This document shows, piece by piece, positions 1-12,125 of a stretch of 64,000 nucleotides of DNA. The position numbers and the translations under genes were made by a program. A model generated the notes under the pieces. The model saw nothing but the letters and a program-made list of their open reading frames with translations, had not been told where the DNA came from and did no database searches. Each line of letters opens with the position of its first letter. Positions within the stretch are counted from its first letter, which is position 1. The stretch is taken from positions 1-64,000 of the forward strand of contig CANTUR010001098.1 of assembly GCA_947683625.1 (NCBI GenBank). Reading direction: 5' to 3'. This stretch comes from Mallotus nudiflorus. Its lineage: Eukaryota; Streptophyta; Magnoliopsida; Malpighiales; Euphorbiaceae.

Positions 1-2674
1 CAGGAGCAACTTATCAAAGAGCGACCACTACCTTATTTCATGATATGATGCATAAGGAAGTGGAAGTTTATGTTGATGACATGATGGTTAAGTTTGAAAC
101 AAAAGAGGGACATTTTGAGGCTTTGGATAAGTTCCTAGCAAGAATAGAAAAATATAACCTAAGGCTTAATCCAAAGAAATGCATCTTTGCGGTAACTTCA
201 GGAAAGTTATTGGGGCACATAGTCAACAATAAAGGAATAAAAGTCAATCCAGACAAGATCAAAGCCATACAGGAGATGCCAGTACCGAGAATATAGAAGG
301 AAGTACGAGGGTTTATCGAAAAACTGTAGTACATCAATAGGTTCATTGCGAGACTTACCATGGTTTGCAATCCGATCTTCAAGCTCTTAAGGAAGAATCA
401 GCCTGTATAATGGAATAAAGAATGCCAGAAAGCCTTTGATAAGATTAAGGAATACCTTATTAACCCACCTGTATTGAGGCCACCAAGACAAGGTAAGTCT
501 TTAATCTTATATTTGGCTTTAGAAGAAAAGGCGATGGGAGCAATGCTAGCACAAGAAGGGCCTGAAGGGGTAGAGTGCGCTATATATTACCTTAGTAAAA
601 AGTTCCTGCCATATGAAGAAAAGTACGATTTTATAGAAAAGACATTTTTGATAATAACCTGGGCTATAAATAAGTTAAAGCATTATTTCCAGTCTTACAA
701 AGTACAAGCTGTTTTAAGGATAGATTCTTTAAAGTACTAGTTCCAAGCACCAGCTTTGACTAGAAAGATGTCTAAATGGTTGGTACTTTTAACTGAGTTT
801 GATATAGAATATGTCACTACGAAGGTCGTCAAAGGTAGAGCTGTAGTAGAGTTTCTAGCGCAGAATGCAGTCAAAGGAAATTAGCAGTGGAATCTAGAGT
901 TTCCAGATGAGAGCCTAGCAGTAATAGAACAACGAGAATGGAAACTTTATTCTGATGGAGCTGTGAATAATAGAGGAGTAGGGCTAGGAGTAATTCTTGT
1001 CACACCAGAAGAAGAAACCATCCCAATGGCAAAGAAATTAGACTTCAGGGTTATAAACAATATGGCTAAGTATGAGGCATGTATCTATGGCATGGAAGCA
1101 GCATTGGTAGTTAGAGTTAAAGACCTATTGGTTTATGGAGATTCCATGTTAGTCATCAGCCAGGCTAACAAAGAGTGGGAAGTAAAAAAAGAGAGATTGA
1201 AACTTTACATCCATTATTTGAGAAAACTAATAAGGACTTTCACTAAATGTCTCTTTATGCATTTACCAAGAGAAGAGAATCAAATGGCAGATGCTTTGGC
1301 AACACTTTCTTCAATGTGGGATAAACCGACGGGATCGATGATGAAACCTTTGGTGATAATGAAGATGAAAGCTTCATGTTATGGTAAAGAACATGCATGA
1401 ATATTCAGATAGGACCAGAGGAAAAGCCATAGTTTTACGACATCCGGAGATTTATCGAGGAAAGAAGATATCCAGTCAAAGCAACTTCCAAAGATAGATG
1501 TGCTCTTCATGTTCTTGTGTGTCATTATGTAAGTCATGATGGGATATTATATAGAAGGATGCTGAATGGAATATAGCTAAGATGTCTCAAGAAGGATGAA
1601 GCAACACAGGCAATGAGAGAGATTCATACAAGAGTTTATGGATCACACATGAATAAGATAATTCTAGCAAAGAAAATTATTCGGCAAAGGTACTATTGGA
1701 TGAGTATGGAAAAGGACTATATCCAAATAATGAGAGAATGCCATCAATGCCAAGTACATAGGAATCTCAATCACCTTCCCCCTACAATTCTAAACAATTT
1801 AACATCTCCATGGCCCTTTGCAACCTAGGGAATAGATATAATAGGGGAAGTAAAACTAACTGCTTCAAACGGGCACAAATATATAGCAGTTGCAATTGAC
1901 TACTTTTTGAGATGGATAGAAGCAGAATCCTTTGGCACCTTAAAATCTAGATAGATGGCTAAGTTCATTGAGAAGAACCTCATTTATAAGTATAGGATCC
2001 CACACCATGTTGTGACAGACAATGGAGTTTAGTTTCAGGTAGAAACCGCTGAGTTGTTATAAAGATACAAAATCGAGCATCATAGGTCCTCATTTTATTG
2101 ACCTCAGGCTAATGGTGTAGTGGAAGCAGCTAATAAGAATATAAAGAAGATTCTCTCTAAAATGGTGAAGACACATAAGGACTAGTCTGAATACCTCCCT
2201 TTTGCTTTATGGGGATACAGAACTACAACACATACTGCTACAAGAAAAACTCCATTCTCATTAGTATATGGTTGTGAAGCAGTTCTACCCATAGATACAT
2301 AAATTAAATCCTTGAGAGTGGTTATGGAAGCAAAAATCCCCGAGAGTGAATGGATGCAAAAGAGGTTCGATCACCTTGTATCTCTGGATGAGAAAAGGAT
2401 GGATGCTTTATTCCACACTCAGATTTATCAGAGGAGAATAGCAAGAGCTTTGAACAAAAAGGTTAAGCCTGGAAAGATAAAAGTTAGAGATATGGTATTA
2501 AAGCACGCAAGGGCGATGGTGTTTGACTCGAGAGGAAAATTCATATCGAACTAGGAAGGACCGTATTTAGTCAAGACAATCTTGCCTAAAGGAGTTGCAA
2601 AGATATCAGATCTAGAAGGTAATGAATTCACTGAGCCAATCAACCTTGATCACCTTAAGAAATACTATCTTTGA
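1..2674 (+). pseudogene. Tat pol relic: RT end, RNase H, archaeal-type RNase H, integrase
   Basis: Reading starts inside the RT palm, with the YVDDMMVK catalytic motif near base 70-93. RNase H is recognisable at about 474-870 (LALEEKAMGAMLAQ, YLSKKFLPYEEKY). A second RNase H lies at about 940-1330, with SDGA, YEAC and YGDS acidic motifs and a MADALATLSS tail. The integrase zinc-binding HHCC module is at 1613-1770 (ECHQCQVH). The integrase core and tail run to a TGA at 2672-2674. The frame changes between about 1400 and 1570. At least 14 in-frame stops are present (294, 327, 408, 738, 882, 1574, 1826, 1952, 2030, 2060, 2099, 2183, 2300, 2552). The element cannot make an active polymerase. Bases 2675-2808 show no gene. 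Confidence 0.85.
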
Positions 2675-2808
2675 AAAAAAACAAGGTCCGCTGACTAGAA
2701 AACCTAAAAAGGCTAGTTAGGAAAAAGTTAGGACATTCCCACTGTTCAGAAAACCCGCAAAGGACTGATCAGGCAAAAATTAAGGAAATGAAAATAGGAG
2801 AAAATTAT

Positions 2809-4190
2809 TGAAAGAGTCTTAGAGGGGGGGTTGAATAGGACTATGAAACAAAAATAAGAGATTAAAGGAATTCTTTACAAGAATTGAGTAAGAGTTGAGA
2901 AGGAAAAATGAAGAACACAAATATTTAAGGAGTTCAGATTCAATAATAATCCTACATCTCCACCTGACTTATCCCCAAGTTAGAATTTTTTAATCACCCA
3001 CAATCTTATTAACAATATTGAGAATACACAAGAGTTTTATGGCTCACTCTTACAACCTTACAATCTTGAGTTTTCAAGGCTCACTCAAAAACCAAATTAC
3101 AAGTGTTTTCAAGGCTTACACTAAAACCAATTTCCTAAGTGTTTTAATGGCTAAACACTTAAACCAATTCCTTTAGAATAGAATCTCACTTCCCATTTTC
3201 TAAACCCAGAAAATAGAAGAATAAGAATATCTATTCTAATCACTCACCAACTTTCATAAGAGTTATACACAAAGAATTTGTTTAAAAGAGAGTTTAAGAG
3301 CTCAATTGAATGTTTAAGAAAATGATGAATGATAAACAAGTTTTTCTTAACCTTTCAATTGAATTATAAGTTGTGTTTATACAAAAAATCACTTTAAAAT
3401 ATAGTTTTTGGATGTATCAATCATGTCTCCAACATTTAGAATTGATTTTGAATTAATTCTTGGACTTTTGGCAGCTCAAAGGATGCTCACACGGGCGGCT
3501 CACGAGTGAACAGTGTTCGTGAGGGGTGAAAATATATCTGTTGCATTCAAAAATTCCTATTGGAATGCTTTCAAAGGTCTACTCATGAGCAGGTCATGAG
3601 CAAATAGCTTGTGAGGAGCGCTCGTGAGGGGTGCTGCCATTTTTTTGACAAAAATGTGCTCCAAAGGCTGTATTGAAGGACAACTCATGACCACTTCAAA
3701 ATATGCTCATGAAAGGGATTGAAAAAGATCGATTCTACCAAAATGTTCTTCATAAAAGTTATAGATAATTGTCTTATATTTCCATAAAAATTTGAATCAC
3801 CTAAATTGAACATCTTTATCTCAAGTTATTGCTGAAATACCAAGAGCTGTGCAAACTGAAATGCAAGCTGCATAAGCTAACTTCGATTGAAGATTTTCAT
3901 ATCCAAATGAACTTGTATTTTGATTAAAAAAAAAGCACAATTTGGAAAGATTAAGATGTCTACTTCAAAAGTGAATAAGCTTATTTTCTCATTTAAGAGC
4001 TCTAAGTATGTCAAAAGCCTTCTTCAATCTCAGAGGTTCAATCAGCCTGAAAAGTCTCTATTCATCCAAAATTGTATATGCTTGGTATATGTTTGGTATA
4101 TAATTCCCTAGACACTTAATTGAAATTGTTAGTATAAATTTTTTTTGTCAAAGTCCAAAATTATGAGTTTGATCATACAAATGGTTAATA
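2809..4190 (-). mobile_element. Solo LTR of the SIRE-like Copia family (copy 1)
   Basis: The plus strand begins TGAAAGAGTCTTAGAGG and ends near CATACAAATGGTTAATA. It matches the LTRs at 32617-33713 and 45177-46306 over most of its length, including the TCACCAACTTTCATAAGAG block and the CTCGTGAGG-rich stretch. Its orientation is minus, because in the complete element the LTR starts TGTTGACCATTTG on that strand. No internal Copia sequence is attached, so it is probably a solo LTR left by LTR-LTR recombination. Flanking 5-mers ATTAT (2804-2808) and AATAT (4191-4195) agree at four of five bases and could be an aged target duplication. It is about 280 bp longer than its relatives because of extra sequence near 3740-4130. 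Confidence 0.7.
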
Positions 4191-4389
4191 AATATTCAGT
4201 TAGAAAATCTGAAAGGATTAGCTGATAACAGGAGTTGTGTCATGTGATGTATAAATGTACTCATTTTTGCTCTGGTTAATGAAATGAATTGAAAAGAAAT
4301 TTTTGTTAAAATTGCATTTTCTATCTTTATTACAAGGCACAAAGACTTGAAGGAAAAATAAAACATGAGAAATCGGACTTATGAGACCA

Positions 4390-7300
4390 CTACTTTTGTT
4401 TTTGTTTCTTTTTTGACTCTTCTGAAAATATTTGAGTCCTTTTGTATTTAATAAGTTCTAGTGATTCTGTATATTGCATAATAACCCAAGTCTTGTAGTT
4501 GTCATCAGTAGTCATGTCAGCATCCAGGTACATATTCTGTTCCAAAGCTCTACGAGGCCACAAGTTCTTCACTTTGTCCAAGAAATCTTGTCTCAGGAAG
4601 AAAACTTTGAAGTTAGTTATAACAACCACAATGAATTGAGGGCGACCATACTAATAGTAGAGGCATGAGGGAGAAAGAAAGGTCAAAAAGTGTAATCCAG
4701 GAATAGGGACGCAATTTTCATACAAATTGATGGTCATTAATTTTAATATCCACCAAGGACAGATCCAAGTAATCTCAGTATCAGCAATGCCTTTCATCCA
4801 ATTAGTCCATTAATTCACTGTGTGCTTATCCTTTATCTTTAAAGGATAAGATTGTAGATGATGAGGTTGATAAATCAAAGTATTGGGAGGAAGCATCAAG
4901 TAGACTCAATTTCTCCTGTAACCAAATCTTAAAAAAAAAGAGCTAAACTAAAAACCTGAGAGGGTGGCTTAAGTAAAAAAAAAAAAGAAAAAAAAGGGGT
5001 TTCATACCTAAAGGAGAAGTAGACTACCTGAGAGTCAGTTTTGAACTTTGAAATTATCTAACCCAATGATAGTTTCAACAAGTATGACAGGCATGAGATT
5101 AGCTCTAGTTCTACCTGTTCTAAGATACTAATAATCCTTACATCAGCATCTCCATGAGAAGACACTAGTAGAAACTAAACATATAGGCAGAAAGTAATAG
5201 TTTTGATCCAAGCAGCATTGGTTTTGTCTCTAGTTCCACAAGAGGAAATCAGAAAAGGAAGACTGATGGTTTTAGCATTATGTGTGTGCATGTAGATAAC
5301 ATATGGGGGCATATCAAAGAATGCTATTAATCTACTGGGAAACTCAATCTCAAGGTCTGGGAGAGCAATGGTTGAACATCCCAGAATAACAACAAATTCC
5401 TCGATCAGGGGACACAATTCTTGTCCATTAAATCTAAATACGTGATCCTTAACATCCCAGAAGGTGGCAGCGGCATGTAAGAAATTATTGTCTATCTTCA
5501 GATGTTGAAAGGACTTTAAGGGTTTGGCATGAAAGGGCAAAATTTTATTCCATTCACCTGCATTAAGGGTCTTGAGAAATTTCTTCATCAAAGTGAGCAT
5601 AGCTTGTGTCATGATGGAGGTGAGGGATGGAATTGATGCAGCATATTCGTCTTATGGCTCTTATATAGGCCATAAATCATATACAAAAAGGATTAGGATT
5701 GATTTTGGACTAAATTCGTGTTAGAGTGGGAAAATAAACAGAATTAGAGCCAAAATTTCCGATCAAAAATTCAGAATTCCGATCGAAAATCTAGGACACC
5801 AGTCGGATTTCCAATGTTTTTGACTAAAAAAAGGGAAAATTATGGTTTGGTCCAGAATAAAAGTCCATGATGCATAAAAGGAAACAGTTATGAAACATCT
5901 CAAAGTGCAATCATGCTAATACAATTCCTAAAGAAACTCAATTATCCTGAGCTCCAATGTCTGGCCAGGGTCTCCATGCTCTAGCTGGATCATCACTCTG
6001 ATATGGGGCATAGAAGTCCTGGCATCATGTCCATCAAAACTAAGGCTAGCAAGCTGTCGCCGGAGCCTCTCATTCTTACGCTCCAAATCCCCATCATAAT
6101 TCTGTTGCATTAGAAAATAGTTAGAATCATGCATAACACGTATACATCTGCAATATTTTTTTGTGACTACTAACCCTCTAAGTATTTGTAATCTATATAG
6201 TAAATAATTTCTGGGAAGAGGCAACTCCATACAAATACTTTTCCTGTGTCCTAGGGACCTATAAAATAAATTTTACTAATTCAGCAACAAGTACAAGGTT
6301 TGTGCAGGGTTGGTGAGAGAGCAAATTGAACTTACATGTGAAGCATCAGGAGGAGAGAAGCAAGGAATCTGAGCTGTATCAAAAAATATGTGTTGCTTAA
6401 CATGAGTCTATACTATAGGAGCCCAATAATACATCAACCTATTAAATAAGGGAACATCACCCAGAATGGTACTCAAGGAAGTCTCACTGTGATGAATAGG
6501 CTTGACCTCTTGCTCAGTCTCCACAATATCATCCTCAGTCTCCTCCATAATAGCATCAAGGACTCCTTCAACCTATACAGAGAACTAAATGTCAATAATG
6601 ATAAGAAAGTTAAAGTCAAGTAGTGAGAGAAAGCATACCTCAGTCGAGTCTGTAGGAACCGCTCTCCTAAGAGGTTCTCTCGAATATACTCCTGATAATG
6701 ATGAGAATGCTCAAGCATGGTTGAAGCATCATATCCTCAAGAGCAACTCTAAGTTCATGACTAGTCATGTTGTTACTCTATAATATCAAGGGAGGGAATA
6801 GAAGAGGGAACACCCCTCCTGGAAGGTCCCATATACCAGTGATAAACACGCTTACCAAGATACCACATCTGGCAGTCATAACCAGGAAGCAGGACTCTCA
6901 TAGTCTTAAGTCTCACTACTACAGTCATAAAATCATATCGCTAAATGTCTTCAGCTCCAGCCAACTAATATGATTTAACCTGCAAACTTATTCATTTAAA
7001 TTTAAATTTGTTAAACTTTTACAATTAATGAAATACTAAAAGTTAAAATTTTCTTACCCAGGTCCCTCCTCTAAGGAGTTCAGCCTGGTCCCGATAAGTC
7101 TGCAAATCATGCTTGATGCTAGTAAGATGAGAGGAACCCTACCTCTACATCAGGGGAAGACTCTTGTCGAAGCTAATGGCATTGAAACCTCAAATCACTC
7201 TAGTCTCAATGTCCCAAATTAAAAAAAGGAAAATGAAGGAAATAATGAGGGGATTTGTGAAAGTAAGTAAAAGTTAAAAAAGGGATGAAACATAGATGCA

Positions 7301-7860
7301 AGACATGCTAGAAGTCACACATCATCACAACGCCTCTATAAACAGCATCTAATCTATAGTAGAGGTAAGCAAGCGCTGTAGACCCCCAATCCAAAGTAAC
7401 GACCCTAGTAAGATCTTAAAGGAGGGCTAAGAAGAATGATGCTAACCTCATGACCAATCTTGCAAAAGAGTGTAGTGCCAAGCAATATCAATAAAAAACA
7501 TCTCATCTTCTAGAGAATCTGGCGAAGTGTAGTAATAGGAAGTCTCCTGAAACCTTGTACAAGAGAAGAAAGAAGCACGTTCTTCCTATTCTTCCATGGC
7601 GGAACAAACCCGAGCAAGTCATGAACATAATGACTCCTAGCATCCTCCGAAAGAGTGCAGTAATGGATATCAAAAGGAACTGCGCTAACCTCCGAATGCA
7701 ATCCCGGTAATAGCAAAAAACTTATCGAGGAAATAGTCAGCTCACCCTCTTATGTGTGGAAGGTGTGAGTAGTGTCCATCCCACCTCTTGATAAGAGAAA
7801 AAAAGTGAATAGTGATCTGAGCTACCTCGAGTAGTCGGTTAAAGCAGCAACAAAATGTCA
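4390..7860 (-). pseudogene. Antisense extra ORF of the Tat element (plant-mobile-domain-like), broken
   Basis: Minus-strand coding fragments run antisense to pol. The best is 5175-5612 (145 codons from an ATG at 5612). It contains a FWDVKDHVFRFNGQELC block followed by PLIEEFVVILG, a pattern typical of plant-mobile-domain-like proteins of Tat extra ORFs. Further pieces are at 4390-4629, 5928-6230 (ERKNERLRRQLASLSFDG, coiled-coil-like), 6473-6718, 7290-7400 (ALAYLYYRLDAVYRG) and 7510-7716. Frames and stops separate them. I infer one ancestral protein read leftward from about 7.8 kb. Extra ORFs of this kind have no proven function. The domain label is from pattern memory, not from a search. Confidence 0.55.
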
Positions 7861-8029
7861 AAAGCGAATGCCCAGACATGTTGTGCTACCTCCTTAGACA
7901 AGTCATGGAATAATTCTCCCCGTCAAGTGAAAATAACCCAAGAATTTCAGGGGTTTCTAAAAAAAGTAGAAATAACAAGATCATTTTCTTTCCTAAATTT
8001 CTATTTTTTGACATCATTTATAAAAAAAA

Positions 8030-8180
8030 ATCAAATTGAAAGTCTAGATTTTCAATTGAAAATCTAGATTTCCAATCGGAATTTTAGATTTCCAATCGAA
8101 AATCCAGAATTCCGATTGGATTTCCCTAATTTCTAATCAAAAATTTGAGAAATCCGATTGAAAATCTATGAATTCAAGAC
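8030..8180. repeat. Short imperfect repeats of a TTCCAATCGAAAATC-type motif
   Basis: About six imperfect copies of a motif near TTTCCAATCGAAAATCTAGA occur head to tail, some inverted. Related words recur at 5755-5815 and 9857-9920. The position is between the 5' end of the antisense ORF and the hairpin array, that is, in the non-coding 3' region of the Tat element. Confidence 0.55.
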
Positions 8181-8825
8181 CAGAATTCAGACTCTCAATG
8201 AAAATTTCAGTGAAATTTAACATATTTATGTTAGTCTGTACATATTTTGGTTTTTAATTTGTCAATTTTTTATGATTTACATATACTTTGTCCATTAAAT
8301 TGCATGCATGTAAACGTTAATTTTACATACTAAAATAAATATGTTTATTACAGAATTGAAAATAGAGATAGGAAATTTGCCTTATCTTCAGCTTGAGAAC
8401 ATCTGTGGAGGTGTAAATGAGTCAAAGGAATTTCTCTTCACCTTCACGAAGTCCCCAAATCATTATGGGGAAAATTGCAAATGCAAAGTGATGGGATCTA
8501 ATTGTCTAGAATTGCTTCCATGTAGCCTACGCTGTGGGTGAGCCATAAGATTAGACAGATCCAAAATCAGACGTGGATGAAAGGAAAAAAGAAAATTTTA
8601 AAATCAAGATAAAATGAAAGGAAAAAAAGAGAATAAGAATAGGAAAAAGAAGAAATGAATCGAAAAAAGGAGAAAAGAAATATATATATGGGAAAATATC
8701 CACTTTGGTCCTTTAACTTTGGTTTATATTTATGTCCACTTGATTCTTTGCAATTTAGTCTTAAATTGCAATGCTTTATTTTTAATAATTCAAGGAATTA
8801 TTAAAATTTTCAATAGTATAATTAG

Positions 8826-9500
8826 CATCATACGACCGAGTGTGATGTTTCTTTTCAAATTAAACTATACGACCAAGTGTAGTCGGCATTGTAAGACCGA
8901 GTGCAATATATTTTAATCGATTACACGACCGAGTATAATTGGCATCATACAACCGAGTGTGATGTTTCTTTTCAATCAGACTATATGACCGAGTAAGTCA
9001 GCATTGTACGAACCGAGTGTAATGTATTTTCAATCGATTATACAACCGAGTATTATCAGCATTATACATCCTAGTGTGATGTTTTCTTTTCAAAATTAGA
9101 CTATACGACCGAGTGTAGTTAGTATTGTACGACCAAGTGCAATGTATTTTCAATCGAGTATATGACTGAGAATAATCAACATCATACAACCGAGTGTGAT
9201 ATTTTTTTCAAAATAGACTATACGTTCAAGTGTAGTCAGCATTGTATGACCGAGTGCAACCGAGTATAATCGGCATCATATAACTAAGTATGATGTTTTC
9301 TTTTCCAATCGATTATACGACCGAGTATAATCGGCATCATACGACCAAGTATGATGTAATTTTTCAATTCAATGCTATACGTCCGAGTATAGTCAACATT
9401 GTACAACCAAGTACAATGTGTTTCATTCACCTAAGGTTATACGACTGAGTATGATCAATATCATACGATCAAGTATGATATGTCATTTGAAATAATGCAC
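8826..9500. repeat. Array of about 20 mini-hairpins with a shared GACCGAG loop
   Basis: Units of about 60 bp each carry two short hairpins. The loop is ACGACCGAGT or a near variant. The arms differ between hairpins but still pair: ACTATAC with GTGTAGT (wobble), CATTGTAC with GTGCAATG or GTACAATG, ATTATAC with GTATAAT, and CATCATAC with GTGTGATG or GTATGATG. Two alternating types (TATAC/CATTG then TATAC/CATCA) form a higher-order unit of about 120 bp. It lies in the 3' untranslated region of the Tat element, just before the polypurine tract. Hypervariable tandem repeats are known there in related elements. The open frame at 8998-9189 is a by-product of the repeat. Confidence 0.85.
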
Positions 9501-9619
9501 GTCCCAGTATAGCAAATTCATAAGCAGAAGCTTCAAGGAGTGCAGATAAGTATCCTAACTTTCAATTTAGAAATTGGGTGCTATTTTACTTTCTCGCAAT
9601 TTGTCAAGCAAATAGCAAT

Positions 9620-9632
9620 AAAGGGAGGCAAC
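9620..9632 (+). other. Polypurine tract of the Tat element
   Basis: AAAGGGAGGCAAC directly abuts the LTR start TGTAGACACC. A purine-rich primer site next to the 3' LTR is the standard arrangement. It fixes both the element's orientation (plus) and the identity of the following LTR as the 3' one. Confidence 0.75.
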
Positions 9633-11637
9633 TGTAGACACCTAATTTCGGGATAATGAGTTAAGAATGCGATAGAGGAATCCAATGATGAAAATTTCAT
9701 GAATAGGTACTTAATACTTAAGCTTTAAAATTCTATGGGTCTAAATGTATCTTTTAAAGGAAGGATTTAGTGTTTTCAAGGACTAAATTGCAATGTTGTT
9801 TAGGACCTAATTGTAAAATTTAAAATCTTTAAGGGGTCTTTTTGTAATTAAAAAACCCTGTCGGAATTTCATAATTCTAACCGAAATTATTTCGATCAGA
9901 ATTGCACAATCCTAGTTGGAATTGGACTCTTCCATCTCTTTTATTGTCTTTTTTAGGAAATTAAATTTCTTTTAATTCAATCCTAATTGGTCTAAAATTC
10001 CTAAATGTAATTTTAAGTATTAATCCTATATTTTTAGGAATTAGAATCACGTTAGAATGGAATTTTGGAGCTAGGGTTTTAGGTTTTCTTTTTGCTATAT
10101 AGATACTTTTTTTAAGCTTTGGATTTTGTTCGTTGGTAAAAAAAGACTTTTCATTTATTCTTTATTCTTAAAAAGCTTTCTAAATTACATGCTTGAAGAA
10201 TTGTTTTGTTTTTCTCTACAAAATCCTCTTGATTTTATCAATTGATTAAAGATCTTTGGAGAATTTTTGAAAAGTAAGATTCGAAGACTTATAAAGAACG
10301 GTAATTTACAACTCTGAGGAGCATCTCAATCAATCATAAGCATCATTTTCTTCTTATTATTATATTTTTATTTATTTCTTTTTGATATTATTGATTATTT
10401 TTTTATTTTTCATTTGAGTTATTATTATAATTTATTCATTAATCATATTTTTATTTCTTTTTTATGGTGATTATGGAGGAAAACACAAGGTGACCATCGT
10501 TTGGAGCAATGAACCCATAGGAGGTCCATGGAATTCCATGGATAAGAACTTGTAGAGACATAGTCTCTAGGGGTTTATTATTTTATTTTATTTTATTTTA
10601 TTTCATTTAATGCCTTATTTTTTTTGTTAATTATTTTATGAATTATTATAATAGCCCCAATAGAGGGAGTAGTGAAATTATGTGTGGTTGCATGCTTATC
10701 TTAATTGAATTGGTTCGTAAAACTAGGTTTCAATTATGTAATTATTTAAAATCAATGGAGGAAGTAGATTAATTTAAGTTGCTTGATAATAAAATTAGGG
10801 TTTTAGTAAGGATTAATTTAATTATTTGTTTGATCTTATTTAATTGTTTTTTATGTTTTTATTTGTTTTTTAGCTTATTTATTATTTTTATGTGCTTTTG
10901 GGGCCTTAAGCCCATTTTAGGTCTTGATTTATTTATTTAAGTTTAGGTTATTTTCTTTTAGCTCATTTCACTTAATAATTAATTAGGTTTAATTAATTAG
11001 AATATATCTTTAGGCCTATAATAAATTAGATTTTAGATTTAAAATATCTTTAGGCCCATTTAGTTAATTAGACATAGGCCCACTAATTTAAATATTCCAT
11101 AATTTGTAGAATTAGACCCATTTTTTTAATTAAAACAAGTAGACTTAAGTTCATTTAATTAAAATTAAAAGGCATTAGGTCTTTAGGTTCACGTATAAAT
11201 TAAAACATATAGATTTAACTCATTTATTTAAAATCGATGTAGATTAGACTAACGTAGGGATTATGTGATTTATTGAATGTATTATTTACTTGTATATTTT
11301 ATGACTAGTTTTCCTTGGAGTTTATTGTTTTAGGGTTTACATGAAATTACATGTAAATAAAGAATAAGATAGTAATTTATAAAGTAATTCTAAATGAACA
11401 CAAGACTGAAAGAAGTTAATATTCCATATCCAGAATCTCCTGGTTGTGGTGTTAGCTTTCTTTTAGGGAATCGAGTACCACCTTCTCGATTTATCCCAGT
11501 TATTACCCTGGGTGGCGACTCCTCATCTCCACGCTATATCTTTATGGCAAATGGTTAATGTGTTCTCTAGAGCCCTAAGCTCAAATAGTATTGCGGTTGT
11601 TAAAATCTTGGACGCGCGTTAAATCCCGCCGTCTACA
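9633..11637 (+). repeat. 3' LTR of the Tat element (2005 bp)
   Basis: It starts TGTAGACACCTAATTTCGGG and ends CCGCCGTCTACA, so the TG...CA ends are intact. It is homologous to the solo LTR at 41932-44058, with matching ends, the same GGTCCATGGAAT block and the same TCTCCACGC...GGACGCG tail. A TATATAG at 10096-10102 is a candidate promoter TATA box. A perfect 18-bp palindrome (TCCATGGAATTCCATGGA) lies at 10525-10542. No protein-coding capacity is seen. Confidence 0.85.
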
Positions 11638-12125
11638 CTTTGCCGGAGGTTGATCTCTCCTTCTTTGTTGAGCTTGCAGATATCTCTCTGCTGTCTGGAC
11701 ATAGTCGCCTCATGTAGTCCATGACATCAATAACTTAAGCAAGTTTAGCTTCTTTCTGTGATTCCTCAAGTGGTTGTTGTTGCCTTCGTCATTTGTCTTC
11801 CTCCTCAACATGTAAGGGTTAAAACCCTAAAGTTAAGTAAATTATGTCTTGAGTTGAGTAAATTAGGTCTTGGGCTATATCTAAAAATAGCCCTTCAATT
11901 TGTAAAGCCTTTATTATGGTTTAGCCCTTCAAAATGTGTTGGCCCATATAATGTAATGTTGGTTTTCTTATATATATTTTCTTTTGGTAAAAAATAAATA
12001 AATAAATAAAATCAGTTATATATGGGTTATAAGGAGTTTCCCACAACGAATATTGTTGTTATAAAAATATATATGGAATTTGTGCCTTATGTATCATTGT
12101 CATGGATGAAAAATATTTTTTTTTA
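11638..12125. other. Intergenic, no gene seen
   Basis: Mixed-composition sequence follows the Tat 3' LTR. It begins CTTTGCCGG and is somewhat pyrimidine-rich to about 11800, then AT-rich. The 79-codon open frame at 11758-11997 has no recognisable motif and runs into an AAATAAATA stretch. I do not call it a gene. Confidence 0.5.

Larger units (their letters stand above)
1..11637 (+). mobile_element. Tat-lineage Ty3/Gypsy retrotransposon, 3' part
   Basis: The order is pol (1-2674, plus strand), a minus-strand extra ORF region (about 4390-7860), a hairpin/tandem-repeat array (8826-9500), a polypurine tract (9620-9632) and a 3' LTR (9633-11637). A second, archaeal-type RNase H between the normal RNase H and the integrase, together with an extra ORF antisense to pol near the 3' LTR, is known for the Tat lineage. 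The 5' LTR, gag, protease and most of RT lie left of the window. A solo Copia LTR (2809-4190) interrupts the element. No reading frame is intact. The expected right-hand target duplication copy would be CTTTG at 11638-11642; its partner is outside the window. Confidence 0.8.

Noticed and set aside
8826..9500. CRISPR-like array appearance (regular repeats and spacers)
   Set aside because: Units are imperfect hairpins within a plant retroelement, spacers are not unique, and no cas genes exist; eukaryotic context.
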